A model generated the notes under the pieces. That model searched no databases, had not been told where the DNA came from, and worked only from the letters and a program-made list of their open reading frames with translations. From assembly GCF_007989085.1 (NCBI RefSeq), contig NZ_BJVJ01000025.1, forward strand, positions 1 to 64,000: 64,000 nt of DNA, read 5' to 3'. Origin of the DNA: Pseudonocardia sulfidoxydans NBRC 16205. Lineage in GTDB: Bacteria > Actinomycetota > Actinomycetes > Mycobacteriales > Pseudonocardiaceae. Within the stretch, counting starts at the first letter, position 1; each line of letters opens with the position of its first letter. Below, piece by piece: positions 1-8,087 of this stretch. The position numbers and the translations under genes are program-made.

Positions 1-26
1 TTGTTCAGCGCGCTCCTAGACAGCGC

Positions 27-620
27 TCAGGCGACGCCGACGTAGGAGAGGACGCCGTCGAGTGCGCGCTCGAGGTGCACGAAGTCGCCGGTCGCCTGGT
101 AGATCGACGCCCCGCCCTGCACCGCGGCCAGCACGACCGACGCGGCGGCCTCCGGCTCGACGTGGCGGCAGCCGCCGCCGGCTGCCTGCAGCCTGCCGAC
201 CGCCTGCGTCATCAGCGTGTGCCAGCGCGACTGCATGTCGAGGACGATGCCCTCGGCCTCGGGGCCCGTCCGGGACAGTTCGACGACCAGCGCGTTGACC
301 GGGCAGTAGCGGCCGATCTCGACGTAGCGCGCGATCACCGCGGCCCGCCAGGCGCGCCACGACTCCGCTGTGGACAGATCCTCGATGTGCGGCTGCTGGT
401 CGGAGATGACCCGGTCGGCCTCGAAACGGGCGATCGCGCAGAACAGCTCGGCGCGGCCGTCGGGGAAGTAGTGGAACAGCTGGCTCTTGCTCGACCCGGT
501 GGTCTGGCAGATGAGTTCGAGGCTCACGCCCGCGGTGCCGTTGCGGCGGAGCAGCTCGGCGGCGCCCTCGAGGATCCGCCGGCGTGTCGCTGCTCCCTTG
601 GCCGTCAGCACGCGTGCCAT
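27..620 (-). CDS. TetR/AcrR family transcriptional regulator
   Basis: One-component DNA-binding repressor of 197 residues. The N-terminal helix-turn-helix spans about residues 10-55 (TRRRILEGAAELLRRNG, then TTGSSKSQLFHYFPDG), with the recognition-helix FHYF signature typical of TetR proteins. The C-terminal half is an all-helical ligand/dimer domain, as usual for the family. The ATG start gives a normal family N-terminus and length. The gene is complete although it lies at the edge of the window. Its neighbour on the same strand is a luciferase-like monooxygenase 93 bases upstream in transcription order, a common pairing for TetR regulators of flavin monooxygenases, but the target and ligand cannot be told from sequence. 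The family call is secure; the role is inferred. Confidence 0.93.
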   Translation of the reverse strand: MARVLTAKGAATRRRILEGAAELLRRNGTAGVSLELICQTTGSSKSQLFHYFPDGRAELFCAIARFEADRVISDQQPHIEDLSTAESWRAWRAAVIARYVEIGRYCPVNALVVELSRTGPEAEGIVLDMQSRWHTLMTQAVGRLQAAGGGCRHVEPEAAASVVLAAVQGGASIYQATGDFVHLERALDGVLSYVGVA

Positions 621-713
621 GGAGGCATCGTACGGCCACGACAGATACGTCGGGAAAGGCCTAACGACTCTCCCTCGGACGGGGCCGGACGGATCGGCCG
701 TTCGCGCTGCGCC

Positions 714-1583
714 TCAGGGGCGCCCCGACGCGGGCGCGGCCGCCGTCGGTGCCGGTCGGCGGTCCGTCCGACGATCCGTGCGGCGTGCGCCGAGCGCCGG
801 GGCGACGACGTCGGCGACGGCGCGCATCGTCGCGACGTGCGTCGCAAGACCTCCCCCGCCGGGTTGGGTCTGCACGACGAGTTCGGTGGCCCAGCCGAGG
901 GCGGGATCGCGGCGCAGCCGGGCGACGACGTCGGCGGCGGGTTCGCCCGCGGACACGATGCGCGACACCGCGACCCGGGGTGCGCCGACGGCGCGGGACC
1001 AGTAACGCGCGAGGTCGGCGGCGACGGGGGAGCCGGGGACGTCGGCGGGCCGTCCGGTGATCAGGCCCATGCTCCGGGCCGCGGCGGCGTCGACGGCCGC
1101 CGTGGACCCGGTCGCCCACCACAGCCGTTGCGTCAGCCCGGCTGCGGCGGGGACGAGCCGGGGGCCGCGCAGGATCGTGCGCAGCGTGTCGACGAGCGCG
1201 ACGGTGTCGTCGTGGCGGTCGGCGTGGTCGCGGCCGAACGCCGCGGAGGCGGCCGCGTCGGCACCCGCGCCGACGCCCAGCTCGAGGCGGCCGCCGCTGA
1301 GCGCGTCGACGACGGCGGCGTCCTCGGCGAGGCGCATCGGGTCCTCCAGCGGCGCGGCGACGACGCCGGTGCCCAGCCGGATCCGGGTCGTCGCCGTGGC
1401 GGCCGCGGCGAGCAGGACGAGCGGGGACGGCAACAGGCCGCGGGCCTCGTCGGCGTGGTGCTGGGCGACCCAGAACGTGTCGAAGCCGTGTTCCTCGGCG
1501 GCGACGGCTGCGGCGACGGTGTCGCGGTAGGTGGCGGCGGGACCGGCGGGACCGGTGACGTGCGTGAGGTACCCGAGCCGCAT
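714..1583 (-). CDS. LLM class flavin (possibly F420)-dependent monooxygenase
   Basis: Bacterial-luciferase-like TIM-barrel oxidoreductase of 289 residues. It has the family opening MRLGYLTHV, the region [21 protein letters not shown] near residues 30-50 (the AQHH core of the LLM family), and [28 protein letters not shown] near residues 85-115. The open frame runs on upstream without family character. The ATG at 1583 is chosen because the barrel's first strand starts there; an in-frame ATG six codons earlier is possible. FMN and F420 use cannot be separated by eye. It is transcribed toward the TetR gene and divergently from the SAM riboswitch. Substrate unknown. Confidence 0.85.
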   Translation of the reverse strand: MRLGYLTHVTGPAGPAATYRDTVAAAVAAEEHGFDTFWVAQHHADEARGLLPSPLVLLAAAATATTRIRLGTGVVAAPLEDPMRLAEDAAVVDALSGGRLELGVGAGADAAASAAFGRDHADRHDDTVALVDTLRTILRGPRLVPAAAGLTQRLWWATGSTAAVDAAAARSMGLITGRPADVPGSPVAADLARYWSRAVGAPRVAVSRIVSAGEPAADVVARLRRDPALGWATELVVQTQPGGGGLATHVATMRAVADVVAPALGARRTDRRTDRRPAPTAAAPASGRP

Positions 1584-1684
1584 GCGCGGAACGTAGCGCA
1601 TCGGGCACGCAGGGTGCGCGACCTGGGCGGGGGTTGTGACGGGCGCTGCGCCGGCTTGACCCGTGTCCGAGCCGCCCGGTTCAC

Positions 1685-1791
1685 TGGTCGTGCCATCCAG
1701 AGCGGCCGAGAGACCTGGCTCGTCGACGCCGCAGCAACCACGTCCGGTTGACGGACGGGGTGCTTCCGCCGGGACCGATGGGAGAGGACCA
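1685..1791 (+). ncRNA. SAM-I (S-box) riboswitch
   Basis: The core matches the actinobacterial S-box pattern: P1 5' strand CCATC (1693-1697), then AGAGCGGCCGAGAGACCTGG with the P2 GCGGC/GCCGC pairing, the conserved GCAGCAACC (1731-1739), a P3 hairpin GTCCG-GTTGA-CGGAC, the P4 segment GGTGCTTCCGCC, and the P1 3' strand GATGG (1777-1781). An outer TGGTC/GACCA pairing (1685-1689 with 1787-1791) extends P1. The ribosome-binding site GGAGAGG (1781-1787) lies inside the P1 closing region, which suggests translational control: SAM binding would stabilise P1 and hide the site. Family-level recognition is by motif and pairing; no covariance-model search was run. Confidence 0.85.
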
Positions 1792-1795
1792 CACC

Positions 1796-2068
1796 GTGAG
1801 GCCGAGCACCGCCGACGCCGCCCATGCCGACAGCCGCACGGTGCGGCGGCTACAGATCGCCGACGACCTCCTCGACCGGTTGGAGGCGCTGGTCGACCGG
1901 CATCGGGCCCTCGCCCCTCACGAGCCGGGTCTGCACGACGCGCTGCACGCCGAGCTCGTCGCGGCCGAGGTCGCGCACGAGCTGGCGGTGGCACGCAGCG
2001 CGCTGCGTGCCATCCCGGAGTACGTCAGCCGGGCAGGTGCAGAATCCCCAGCCGCAGCGCGGCCGTGA
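1796..2068 (+). CDS. Small helical protein under SAM riboswitch control
   Basis: Unrecognised 90-residue protein. The GTG start at 1796 is chosen because GGAGAGG at 1781-1787 sits upstream at workable spacing and belongs to the SAM-I riboswitch P1 region. The sequence is predicted almost entirely helical and charged ([20 protein letters not shown], later [20 protein letters not shown]). There is no signal peptide, no membrane segment and no Cys. Its 3' end overlaps the convergent response-regulator gene by 44 bases. SAM-I switches usually control methionine, SAM or methyltransfer genes, but nothing in the protein shows such a role. The riboswitch is the best evidence that the frame is a gene. 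Confidence 0.6.
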   Translation: MRPSTADAAHADSRTVRRLQIADDLLDRLEALVDRHRALAPHEPGLHDALHAELVAAEVAHELAVARSALRAIPEYVSRAGAESPAAARP

Positions 2069-2660
2069 CGGCGGCCGTCCGGTCGTCCACCTGGAGCTTC
2101 TCGAAGATCCGCAGCAGGTGGCTCTTCACCGTCGACTCGCCGATCCCGAGCGCGCGCCCGACCGCGGGATTCGACAGCCCCTGCGCCACGGCCCGCAGCA
2201 CCTCGGCCTCGCGCGGGGTGAGCGCGGGGACCGGCGGGGTGCGCACGGCCCGGGCGAGCCGGGCCGCGACCGGCGGCGCCAGCACCGTGTCGCCGCGGGC
2301 GGCGGCGCGTACCGCGGTGACCAGCTGCGCCTGCGGGGTGTCCTTGAGCAGGTAGCCGACCGCCCCCGCCTCGACCGCGCGCAGGATGTCGGCGTCGGAG
2401 TCGTAGGTGGTGAGGATCAGGACGCGCCCGGTGCCCGCGGCGACGATGTCCGCGGTGGCCTCGACCCCGCCTCGCCCGCCAGGCATCCGCAGGTCCATGA
2501 GCACGACGTCCGGGCGCAGCGCCGCGGCGGCGGCCACCGCCTCGTCGGCACCTGCCGCGTCCCCGACGACCTGAATGCCGTCCTCCGCCGCCAGCACGCT
2601 GCGCATGCCTTCCCGGACGATCGGGTGGTCGTCCACGAGCAGCACCCGGACGGTGCTCAT
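2025..2660 (-). CDS. NarL/FixJ-type response regulator
   Basis: Two-component response regulator of 211 residues. The receiver domain (about 1-120) shows the acidic pair in LLVDDHP, the phosphoacceptor Asp in DVVLMDLRMPG (around residue 56), the Thr in LILTTYDSD and the Lys in GYLLKDTP. A C-terminal LuxR-type HTH (about 145-205) has LTPREAEVLRAVAQGLSN and GESTVKSHLLRIFEKL. Its ATG overlaps the stop of the histidine-kinase gene by four bases (ATGA), so the pair is translationally coupled. It would bind DNA after phosphotransfer from that kinase; target genes are unknown. Confidence 0.96.
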   Translation of the reverse strand: MSTVRVLLVDDHPIVREGMRSVLAAEDGIQVVGDAAGADEAVAAAAALRPDVVLMDLRMPGGRGGVEATADIVAAGTGRVLILTTYDSDADILRAVEAGAVGYLLKDTPQAQLVTAVRAAARGDTVLAPPVAARLARAVRTPPVPALTPREAEVLRAVAQGLSNPAVGRALGIGESTVKSHLLRIFEKLQVDDRTAAVTAALRLGILHLPG

Positions 2661-3868
2661 GCCGCCTGCCGGGAGCGTGCCGGGAGGCGCACCTCGAGCC
2701 GGCAGCCCGCGCCCGGCGCACTGTCGACGGTGACTGTCCCGCCGAGCTCGGCGGCCCGCGAGCGCATGTTGTCGAGCCCGAACCCCGAGCGCGGCGAACC
2801 GGGGTCGAACCCGCGTCCGTCATCGGAGACCAGGAGTGTCTCCGCGGCGCCGTCCCGGGTCAGCCGGACCTCGAGCCGCGTCGCGCCGGCGTGCTTGCGG
2901 ACGTTCGCGATCGCCTCCTGGGTGAGCCGCAGCAGCGCGACGTCGTGGCCTCCCGGCAGCGGCCCGTCCGGCCCCTCCAGCGCGAACGACACGGCGATCC
3001 CGAGCTCGCCGCCGACGTCGTCGACGATGCGGCGCAGTGCCGCCGGGAGCGGAGCCTCCGCGAGCGGGGCGGGCGTCATCGCGCGGACGAGCGCGCGGGT
3101 CTCGGCGAGGTTGTCCCGGGCGGTCCGGCCCGCCAGGTCGAGGTGCCGGCGGGCGGCCTCGGGATCGCGGTCCAGCTCGTCGGACACCGCGCGGACCAGC
3201 AGGACGAGGCTCGTGAACCCCTGCGCGAGAGTGTCGTGGATGTCTCGGGCGAGCCGCTCCCGCTCCGCCAGCGCACCCGCCTCGCGGTTCGCCGCGGCGA
3301 GCTCGGCCCGGGTGCGGTCGAGCTCCTCCAGCAGGGCCGCGCGGCGGGCGCTCTGCGAGCTGATCGTGGTGATCCACAGCCCGAGCAGGACGGCGGCGAC
3401 CAGCGCCCCGCCGAACAGGGCGAGCAGGGCCGGGGTGTCGGCGGGGTCGGTGCCGCGGGCGAAGAGCCCGATCGCTCCGAGCGCCGCCATCGTGACAACG
3501 GTGGCCACCACGGCCGCGCGGGTCGGCAGCAGGCGCCATATCAGCGGGAACAGCACGAAGAGCATGACCGCGCCGACCGGGGCGAGGGTGAACAACGCGA
3601 GCGTCAGCGGCCCCGCGACCGCGAGATACGCCGCGCCGAGCTTGCCGCCGCGGTGCAACGCGGGCCCGCCCGCAGCCGCGTAGGCGGCGACGATCCCGCC
3701 CAGGAGCACGAAGGCGAGGACCGGATGGTCCGGGCGGCTCACGACCAGCAGAACCGCGGTGACGACCGCGAACCCGGCGAACCCGGCGTGCCACGCGGGG
3801 TCGAGCCGCTCCCAGACGTCCCGGTCCTCGACGTGGCTGCTCACCGGCGTGATACTGCCCGAACGCAC
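2657..3868 (-). CDS. Sensor histidine kinase (HisKA_3/NarX-like)
   Basis: Membrane sensor kinase of 403 residues. Several hydrophobic segments fill about residues 30-180 (for example VLAFVLLGGIVAAYA and TLALFTLAPVGAVMLFVLF) with almost no extracytoplasmic domain. A coiled coil follows, then the HisKA_3 box ARDIHDTLAQGFTSLV with the phosphoacceptor His. A C-terminal HATPase has VRKHAGATRLEVRL, the G1 box DDGRGFDPG and GFGLDNMRSRAAELGG. The GTG at 3868 is preferred because GGAGGAG lies seven bases upstream; an ATG at 3904 overlaps a perfect hairpin and lacks a good site. It is coupled by a 4-base overlap to its regulator. Confidence 0.93.
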   Translation of the reverse strand: MRSGSITPVSSHVEDRDVWERLDPAWHAGFAGFAVVTAVLLVVSRPDHPVLAFVLLGGIVAAYAAAGGPALHRGGKLGAAYLAVAGPLTLALFTLAPVGAVMLFVLFPLIWRLLPTRAAVVATVVTMAALGAIGLFARGTDPADTPALLALFGGALVAAVLLGLWITTISSQSARRAALLEELDRTRAELAAANREAGALAERERLARDIHDTLAQGFTSLVLLVRAVSDELDRDPEAARRHLDLAGRTARDNLAETRALVRAMTPAPLAEAPLPAALRRIVDDVGGELGIAVSFALEGPDGPLPGGHDVALLRLTQEAIANVRKHAGATRLEVRLTRDGAAETLLVSDDGRGFDPGSPRSGFGLDNMRSRAAELGGTVTVDSAPGAGCRLEVRLPARSRQAA

Positions 3869-3897
3869 GCCGGATCTCCTCCACCGGTCGATGGAGG

Positions 3898-3924
3898 GTG
3901 GCACCCGTCCGTCGTGGGTGCCAC
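3898..3924. promoter_or_regulatory. Perfect 9-bp inverted repeat in a divergent promoter region
   Basis: GTGGCACCC (3898-3906) and GGGTGCCAC (3916-3924) form a perfect dyad with a 9-base spacer. It lies between the kinase gene (minus strand, start 3868) and the small membrane-protein gene (plus strand, start 3955). This is the expected position for an operator serving either promoter, and autoregulation by the neighbouring NarL-type regulator is one possibility. No binding evidence is visible beyond symmetry and position. Confidence 0.45.
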
Positions 3925-3954
3925 GGCCGGCACGGGCGGGTCAGGCTCCGGTCC

Positions 3955-4152
3955 ATGACCGAGAACCGCATGACCGCAGGTGCCGTCGTGGTGTCGATGA
4001 TCTTCGGGATCGTGGTGGCGATCCTGGCCGTGACCGGAAGCGAGGCGCTGAGCCTCGTCGCGATCATCGGGGGTGCCGTGGTCGGGCTGACGTGGGTCGT
4101 GGTGGGCATGACGTCGGCGAGCCGCCGCCGCGGAACGCAGACCCGTTCCTAA
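3955..4152 (+). CDS. Small two-helix membrane protein
   Basis: A 65-residue protein with two clear membrane segments: AGAVVVSMIFGIVVAILAVTG (about 8-28) and LSLVAIIGGAVVGLTWVVVGM (about 32-52), ending in a basic tail SRRRGTQTR. ATG at 3955 fits the start of the first helix; longer in-frame starts upstream give low-quality basic sequence. It is divergent from the two-component system and its stop overlaps the stop of the convergent GAF/PucR gene. No family was recognised; a membrane accessory of the kinase is only a positional guess. Confidence 0.65.
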   Translation: MTENRMTAGAVVVSMIFGIVVAILAVTGSEALSLVAIIGGAVVGLTWVVVGMTSASRRRGTQTRS

Positions 4153-5972
4153 CGGGGACCCAGGAGGTCGAGGAACCCGAGCACGACCTGGGTCTGCAGC
4201 CCGCCCGCCGCCGAGCGCCAGTCGTCGTCGCCGAGGACGGTGTCGATGCGGGCGATGCGCTGGTAGACGGTGTTGACGTGGACCCCGAGGTCGCGTGCGG
4301 TCGCGGGCGGGTTGCGGTCGTGGGCGAAGTAGGCCCGCATGGTCGCGACGAGCGGGGTGCCGTGCTCGCGGTCGTAGTCGACGAGCGGGCCGACGCAGCG
4401 GTCGAGCAGCGTGGCGACCCGGTCGGGGGCGACGTCGGCCAGCAGCGAGCCGAGGACCCCCAGCTCGTCCACGGCGGCGCCCTGCCCGGTGCGGCCCAGG
4501 GTCGCGAGGAGCCGTGCACCGCGGGCGGCGCCGGGGTGCAGGTCGTGCACGTCGTGCAGGCACTCGGCACCGGTGCGCGGTCCGTCGGCGCCGGTGGTGA
4601 CGGGTGCGCCCGTGGCCGTGGTGAGCGCGGCGGCGACCCGGCGGGCGGCCGCGCCCGGGTCGGCGCCGGGGACGACGAGGACCGCGAGGCCGGCGTGCTC
4701 ACCGGCGATGCCGTCGTCGGGTTCGGCGAGGTCGGCGGCGGCCGCGAGCAGCGCCCGGCGGGGGACGGCGTCACACACCGCGACGACCACGCAGTGCAGC
4801 AGGTCGGGGGCCAGCACCCCGAGCCGGGCGGCGCGTCGTTCGAGCACGCCGGGGTCGGCGCCGGCGACGAGGTCGGTGACGAGCGCGGCGAGCTGTTCGC
4901 GGGCGACGGCCTCGGTGCGCCGCCGCGTCAGCAGCAGCAGCGCGGCGGTCTGCGCGGCCCGTTCGACGATGCGGGCGTCACCCTCGTCGAGCGGGGTGTC
5001 GCGGTGGACCCGCAGGACACCGAACGTCTCCGGCCCGGCGCGCACGGCGACCTCGCACCCCGGCGCGCCCGACGACGAGCCGGACGCCTCGGCGAGCACG
5101 GCCCCGTCCCCGGCGACGAGCGTGACGTGCGCGTCGAGGAGGGCGGCGACGGTCGTCGCGAACTCGTCGAGACCGGCCTGCCGCAGCGCCATCGGCATGA
5201 GCTGCTCGTGGGCGCGCCCGGCCCGTTCGAGGGTCTCGCGGTGCTCGCGGAGCCGGGCGTTGGCGGCGCGCAGGTCGGCGGAGTCGGCCTGGACGCGCTC
5301 GAACAGCCGCGCGTTCTCGATGACGATCGCGGCGTGCGCGGCCAGGGACGCGAGCAGCGCGATCTCGTCCTGGTCGAACGTGCGCCGGTGCCGGTCGGCG
5401 GCGAACAGGGCGCCGATGACGGTGCCGCCGGCGGCCATCGGCACCCCGGCGATGCTGACGACGTCGTCGGCGGCGACGGCGGAGGCCACGTCGGGGTCGT
5501 GGTGGATCCGCGGGTCGTGGAGGTAGTCCGACGTGGCGAGCGGCCTGCCGGTCTGGATGACGTACCCGCCGACGCCGAACCCCGGGGCCTGGCGCACCCG
5601 TTGCAGCGCCTCGGTCCGGGTGCCGGCGGTGACGCGCATGAACGCGTCGCCGGTCTCGGGGTCGACGAGCGCGATGTAGCTGGAGTCGCAGGCCAGCAGC
5701 GTGCGGGCGCGGTCGACGATCGCGGCGAGCACCTCGTCGCCGGGGCGCAGCGAGGTGAGGTCCTCGGCGGTCTCGTAGAGGGCCTGGCCCTCGTGCTCGC
5801 GGCGGGCGGTGCGGTCGAGCAGCTCCCGGACGCGCGCGGCGTCGGCAGCGGGGGAGCGGTGCGGCCCGGCGAGGTCGAGTACGGCCGCGAGCTCGGACGC
5901 GGGCGCCTCGTCGGCGAGCATCCGCAGCACCGTCGCGAGCGGGCCCGTGGCCTGCCCGGTGGTCGCGCCCAT
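4149..5972 (-). CDS. GAF domain PucR/CdaR-type transcriptional regulator (copy 2)
   Basis: Cytoplasmic regulator of 607 residues. An N-terminal linker is followed by a GAF domain (about 75-220: LLACDSSYIALVDPETGDAFMRV and VVSIAGVPMAAGGTVIGALFAAD). Then come a helical linker ENARLFERVQADSADLRAAN, a GGDEF-like CdaR region, and a C-terminal PucR HTH (about 555-600: HDRNPPATARDLGVHVNTVY). The HVNTVYQRIARID motif is the HTH_30 signature. ATG at 5972 is preceded by AGGGAG. It starts 11 bases after the stop of a closely related gene, so the two form an operon of paralogues. The long open frame continuing upstream is a shadow of that paralogue. Small-molecule sensing through GAF is likely; the ligand is unknown. 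Confidence 0.88.
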   Translation of the reverse strand: MGATTGQATGPLATVLRMLADEAPASELAAVLDLAGPHRSPAADAARVRELLDRTARREHEGQALYETAEDLTSLRPGDEVLAAIVDRARTLLACDSSYIALVDPETGDAFMRVTAGTRTEALQRVRQAPGFGVGGYVIQTGRPLATSDYLHDPRIHHDPDVASAVAADDVVSIAGVPMAAGGTVIGALFAADRHRRTFDQDEIALLASLAAHAAIVIENARLFERVQADSADLRAANARLREHRETLERAGRAHEQLMPMALRQAGLDEFATTVAALLDAHVTLVAGDGAVLAEASGSSSGAPGCEVAVRAGPETFGVLRVHRDTPLDEGDARIVERAAQTAALLLLTRRRTEAVAREQLAALVTDLVAGADPGVLERRAARLGVLAPDLLHCVVVAVCDAVPRRALLAAAADLAEPDDGIAGEHAGLAVLVVPGADPGAAARRVAAALTTATGAPVTTGADGPRTGAECLHDVHDLHPGAARGARLLATLGRTGQGAAVDELGVLGSLLADVAPDRVATLLDRCVGPLVDYDREHGTPLVATMRAYFAHDRNPPATARDLGVHVNTVYQRIARIDTVLGDDDWRSAAGGLQTQVVLGFLDLLGPR

Positions 5973-5983
5973 CTGCCGCTCCC

Positions 5984-7945
5984 TCACGTCCCCGGCGCCG
6001 GGACGAGCTCCTCGAGCGGGATCTGGGTGGTGAGCCGGTGCAGCTGCAACCCGAGCTGCATCGTCACCCCGCCCTCGGTCTCGCGCCACCGCCGGTGCCC
6101 GAGGACGTGGTCGACGCGGTCGAGACGTTGGTAGACGGTGTTGGGGTGGACCTGCAGCCGACGCGCCGCGGCCCGCGGGTTGCGGCCGGCGGCGAAGTAG
6201 GCGTCGAGGGTGTCGAGCAGCAGCGCGTTGTGGTCGGCGTCGTAGCGGCGAAGGGGTTCCACGGTGCGGGCGAGCAGGGCCCGGACCTGGCGCTGGGTGG
6301 TGCCGTCGAGGATGACGCCGAGCATCCCGAGGTCGGTGGGGCAGGCGCCCTCGCCGTCGCGGCCGAGCGCGACGAGCAGCCGCAGGGTGCGCTGCGCCTC
6401 GCGGTGGCGGGCCCGGACGTCGGCGGCGGTGTCGGCGGGCCCGGCGACGCCCGCGGTGACCCTCCCACCGGTGAGCCGGCTCAGCTCGACGGCGATGGTG
6501 CGGGCGACGGCGTCGGGGTCGGGTCGGGGCAGGACCATGACGACGCGGCCGTCGTGCTCGGCGGCCAGGCCCCCACGGACGCCGACGTGCGTGGTCGCGG
6601 CCCGCAGCAGCGCGGCCCGGGTCACGCCGGTCGCGGTGGCGACGACGACGGTGTGCGCGACCCGCAGGTCGAGCGCCCCCGAGCTGCGGATCCGCCGGGT
6701 CAGCGCGGTCCAGTCGGGTTCGCGCTCGGCGAGCAGGTCCTCCAGCAGCTCCCCGCGGACCTGGTGCTCGGCGGCGCCGACCTGCTGGTCGATCAGCAGC
6801 ATCAGGGCCGCGGTCTGCGCGGCCCGTTCGAAGGTGCGGACGTCGGCGTCGGAGGGCACCTCGTCGGTGACCAGGACGAGATGGCCGAACGACGTGTCGC
6901 CGGCCCGGACGGGGACCGTCCAACAGGTCGGGACGCCGCCGGGCAGTGCGACGTGCGCGTCGTCGGGCGGTTCGGGCAGCGGGGACGGGAGGTCGCCGTC
7001 GCCGCTGGTCACGAGCACGGACCCGTCGGTGCCGACGGCGGCGACCGTTCCGCCCAGCATCACGGCGACGGTGTCGACGAGCTCGCCGAGGTCGGCGCGG
7101 CGCAGCGCGAGCGGCATCATCTGCTCGTGCGCGGCGCCGGCCCGTTCCAGGGCACGTTGGCGTTCGGCGAGCTCCTCGTTGGCCGCGCGCAGCTCGGCGG
7201 CGGTGCGCTCGGCGCGCTCGAACAGCTCGGCGTTGCCGATGACGATCGACGCGTGGTCGGCCAGTGAGCACAGCAGGTCCATCTCGGCGGTGTCGAAGGC
7301 CCGTGAGTACCGGTTGGCGACGAACAGCACCCCGACGACCTCGTCGCCGCGCCGCATCGGGGCCCCGGCGATGCTGACGATGCCGTCCTCGACGACGGCG
7401 TCGGTGACGTCGGGGTCGCGGCGCAGCCGGGGGTCGGCGAGGTAGTCGGCGGTCGCGAACGGCACCGCGGTGGCGACGACCCGGCCACCGATCCCGCTGC
7501 CCACGGGCTGCCGGATCGTCTCGATCGCCCTGGTCAGGGTGCCCAGCGTGATCCGCATGTAGACGTCACCGCGGTCGGGGTCGCGCAGCGCGAGGTAGGT
7601 GGCGTCGGTGCGCAGCAGCTGGCGGGTGCGGCGCACGAGCGCGTCGAGGACCTCGTCGACGTCGTGCAGGGAGGCGAGGTCACGTGCCGACTCGACGAGC
7701 GCGAGCGCCGCCCGCTCCCGGCGGCGGCGGTGGGCGAGCAGGTCGCGGACGCGCCCGGCGCTGCCGAGGGCGAGGAACATCTCGTCGCGTCGCGGGCCGG
7801 GCGGGCTCGCCTCGACGGCAGCGGCGAGCGCCTCGAACTCGACGGCCGGTGCTTCGGTGGCGAGCAGGTGCAGCAGCCGCGCCGCCAGGTCCTCGGCCGT
7901 TCCCGGGGCGGAGCGGGCAGCCGTATCGGCGGTCGGGTCGAGCAT
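5984..7945 (-). CDS. GAF domain PucR/CdaR-type transcriptional regulator (copy 1)
   Basis: 653-residue paralogue of the downstream gene with the same order: a helical N-terminus, GAF (about 110-240, with LLRTDATYLALRDPDRGDVYMRI and IVSIAGAPMRRGDEVVGVLFVAN), coiled linker ERAERTAAELRAANEELAER, CdaR-like central region and C-terminal HTH_30 (AAGRNPRAAARRLQVHPNTV, then LDRVD). ATG at 7945 follows GGAGGTGAC. A perfect 11-bp inverted repeat with a possible -10 hexamer between its arms lies just upstream, pointing to autoregulation. Proteins of this build usually control a nearby catabolic operon, here plausibly the LLM/SDR run that starts at 8088, but that is inference. Confidence 0.88.
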   Translation of the reverse strand: MLDPTADTAARSAPGTAEDLAARLLHLLATEAPAVEFEALAAAVEASPPGPRRDEMFLALGSAGRVRDLLAHRRRRERAALALVESARDLASLHDVDEVLDALVRRTRQLLRTDATYLALRDPDRGDVYMRITLGTLTRAIETIRQPVGSGIGGRVVATAVPFATADYLADPRLRRDPDVTDAVVEDGIVSIAGAPMRRGDEVVGVLFVANRYSRAFDTAEMDLLCSLADHASIVIGNAELFERAERTAAELRAANEELAERQRALERAGAAHEQMMPLALRRADLGELVDTVAVMLGGTVAAVGTDGSVLVTSGDGDLPSPLPEPPDDAHVALPGGVPTCWTVPVRAGDTSFGHLVLVTDEVPSDADVRTFERAAQTAALMLLIDQQVGAAEHQVRGELLEDLLAEREPDWTALTRRIRSSGALDLRVAHTVVVATATGVTRAALLRAATTHVGVRGGLAAEHDGRVVMVLPRPDPDAVARTIAVELSRLTGGRVTAGVAGPADTAADVRARHREAQRTLRLLVALGRDGEGACPTDLGMLGVILDGTTQRQVRALLARTVEPLRRYDADHNALLLDTLDAYFAAGRNPRAAARRLQVHPNTVYQRLDRVDHVLGHRRWRETEGGVTMQLGLQLHRLTTQIPLEELVPAPGT

Positions 7946-7984
7946 CGCGTCACCTCCGTCGGTGTGTCACCGGGCCGTTCCCCA

Positions 7985-8027
7985 CGGCCGGACCGCCGCC
8001 GATCACGTTAGGGGGACGGTCCGGCCG
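7985..8027. promoter_or_regulatory. Perfect 11-bp inverted repeat with embedded -10, likely operator of the GAF/PucR operon
   Basis: CGGCCGGACCG (7985-7995) and CGGTCCGGCCG (8017-8027) are exact reverse complements separated by 21 bases, so the arm centres are 32 bp apart, about three helical turns. Read on the minus strand, the spacer contains TAACGT, a TANNNT-type -10, pointing toward the ATG at 7945. Spacing and symmetry fit a dimeric or tetrameric regulator straddling its own promoter. Confidence 0.6.
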
Positions 8028-8087
8028 AGGGGCAGCGGCTGATCAGGCGGCGTCCGGCGGGACACCGCGTTGTTCATCCCGCGCGGG

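Noticed and set aside
1796-2068. Small SAM-switch gene as a methionine-pathway enzyme
   Set aside because: No enzyme motif is present; the riboswitch alone does not define the product.
5973-7271. Long open frame extending the second GAF/PucR gene upstream by more than 400 codons
   Set aside because: The extension is Arg/Pro/Ala-rich and lies antiphase over the real upstream paralogue; the ATG at 5972 has a good ribosome site and a family N-terminus.
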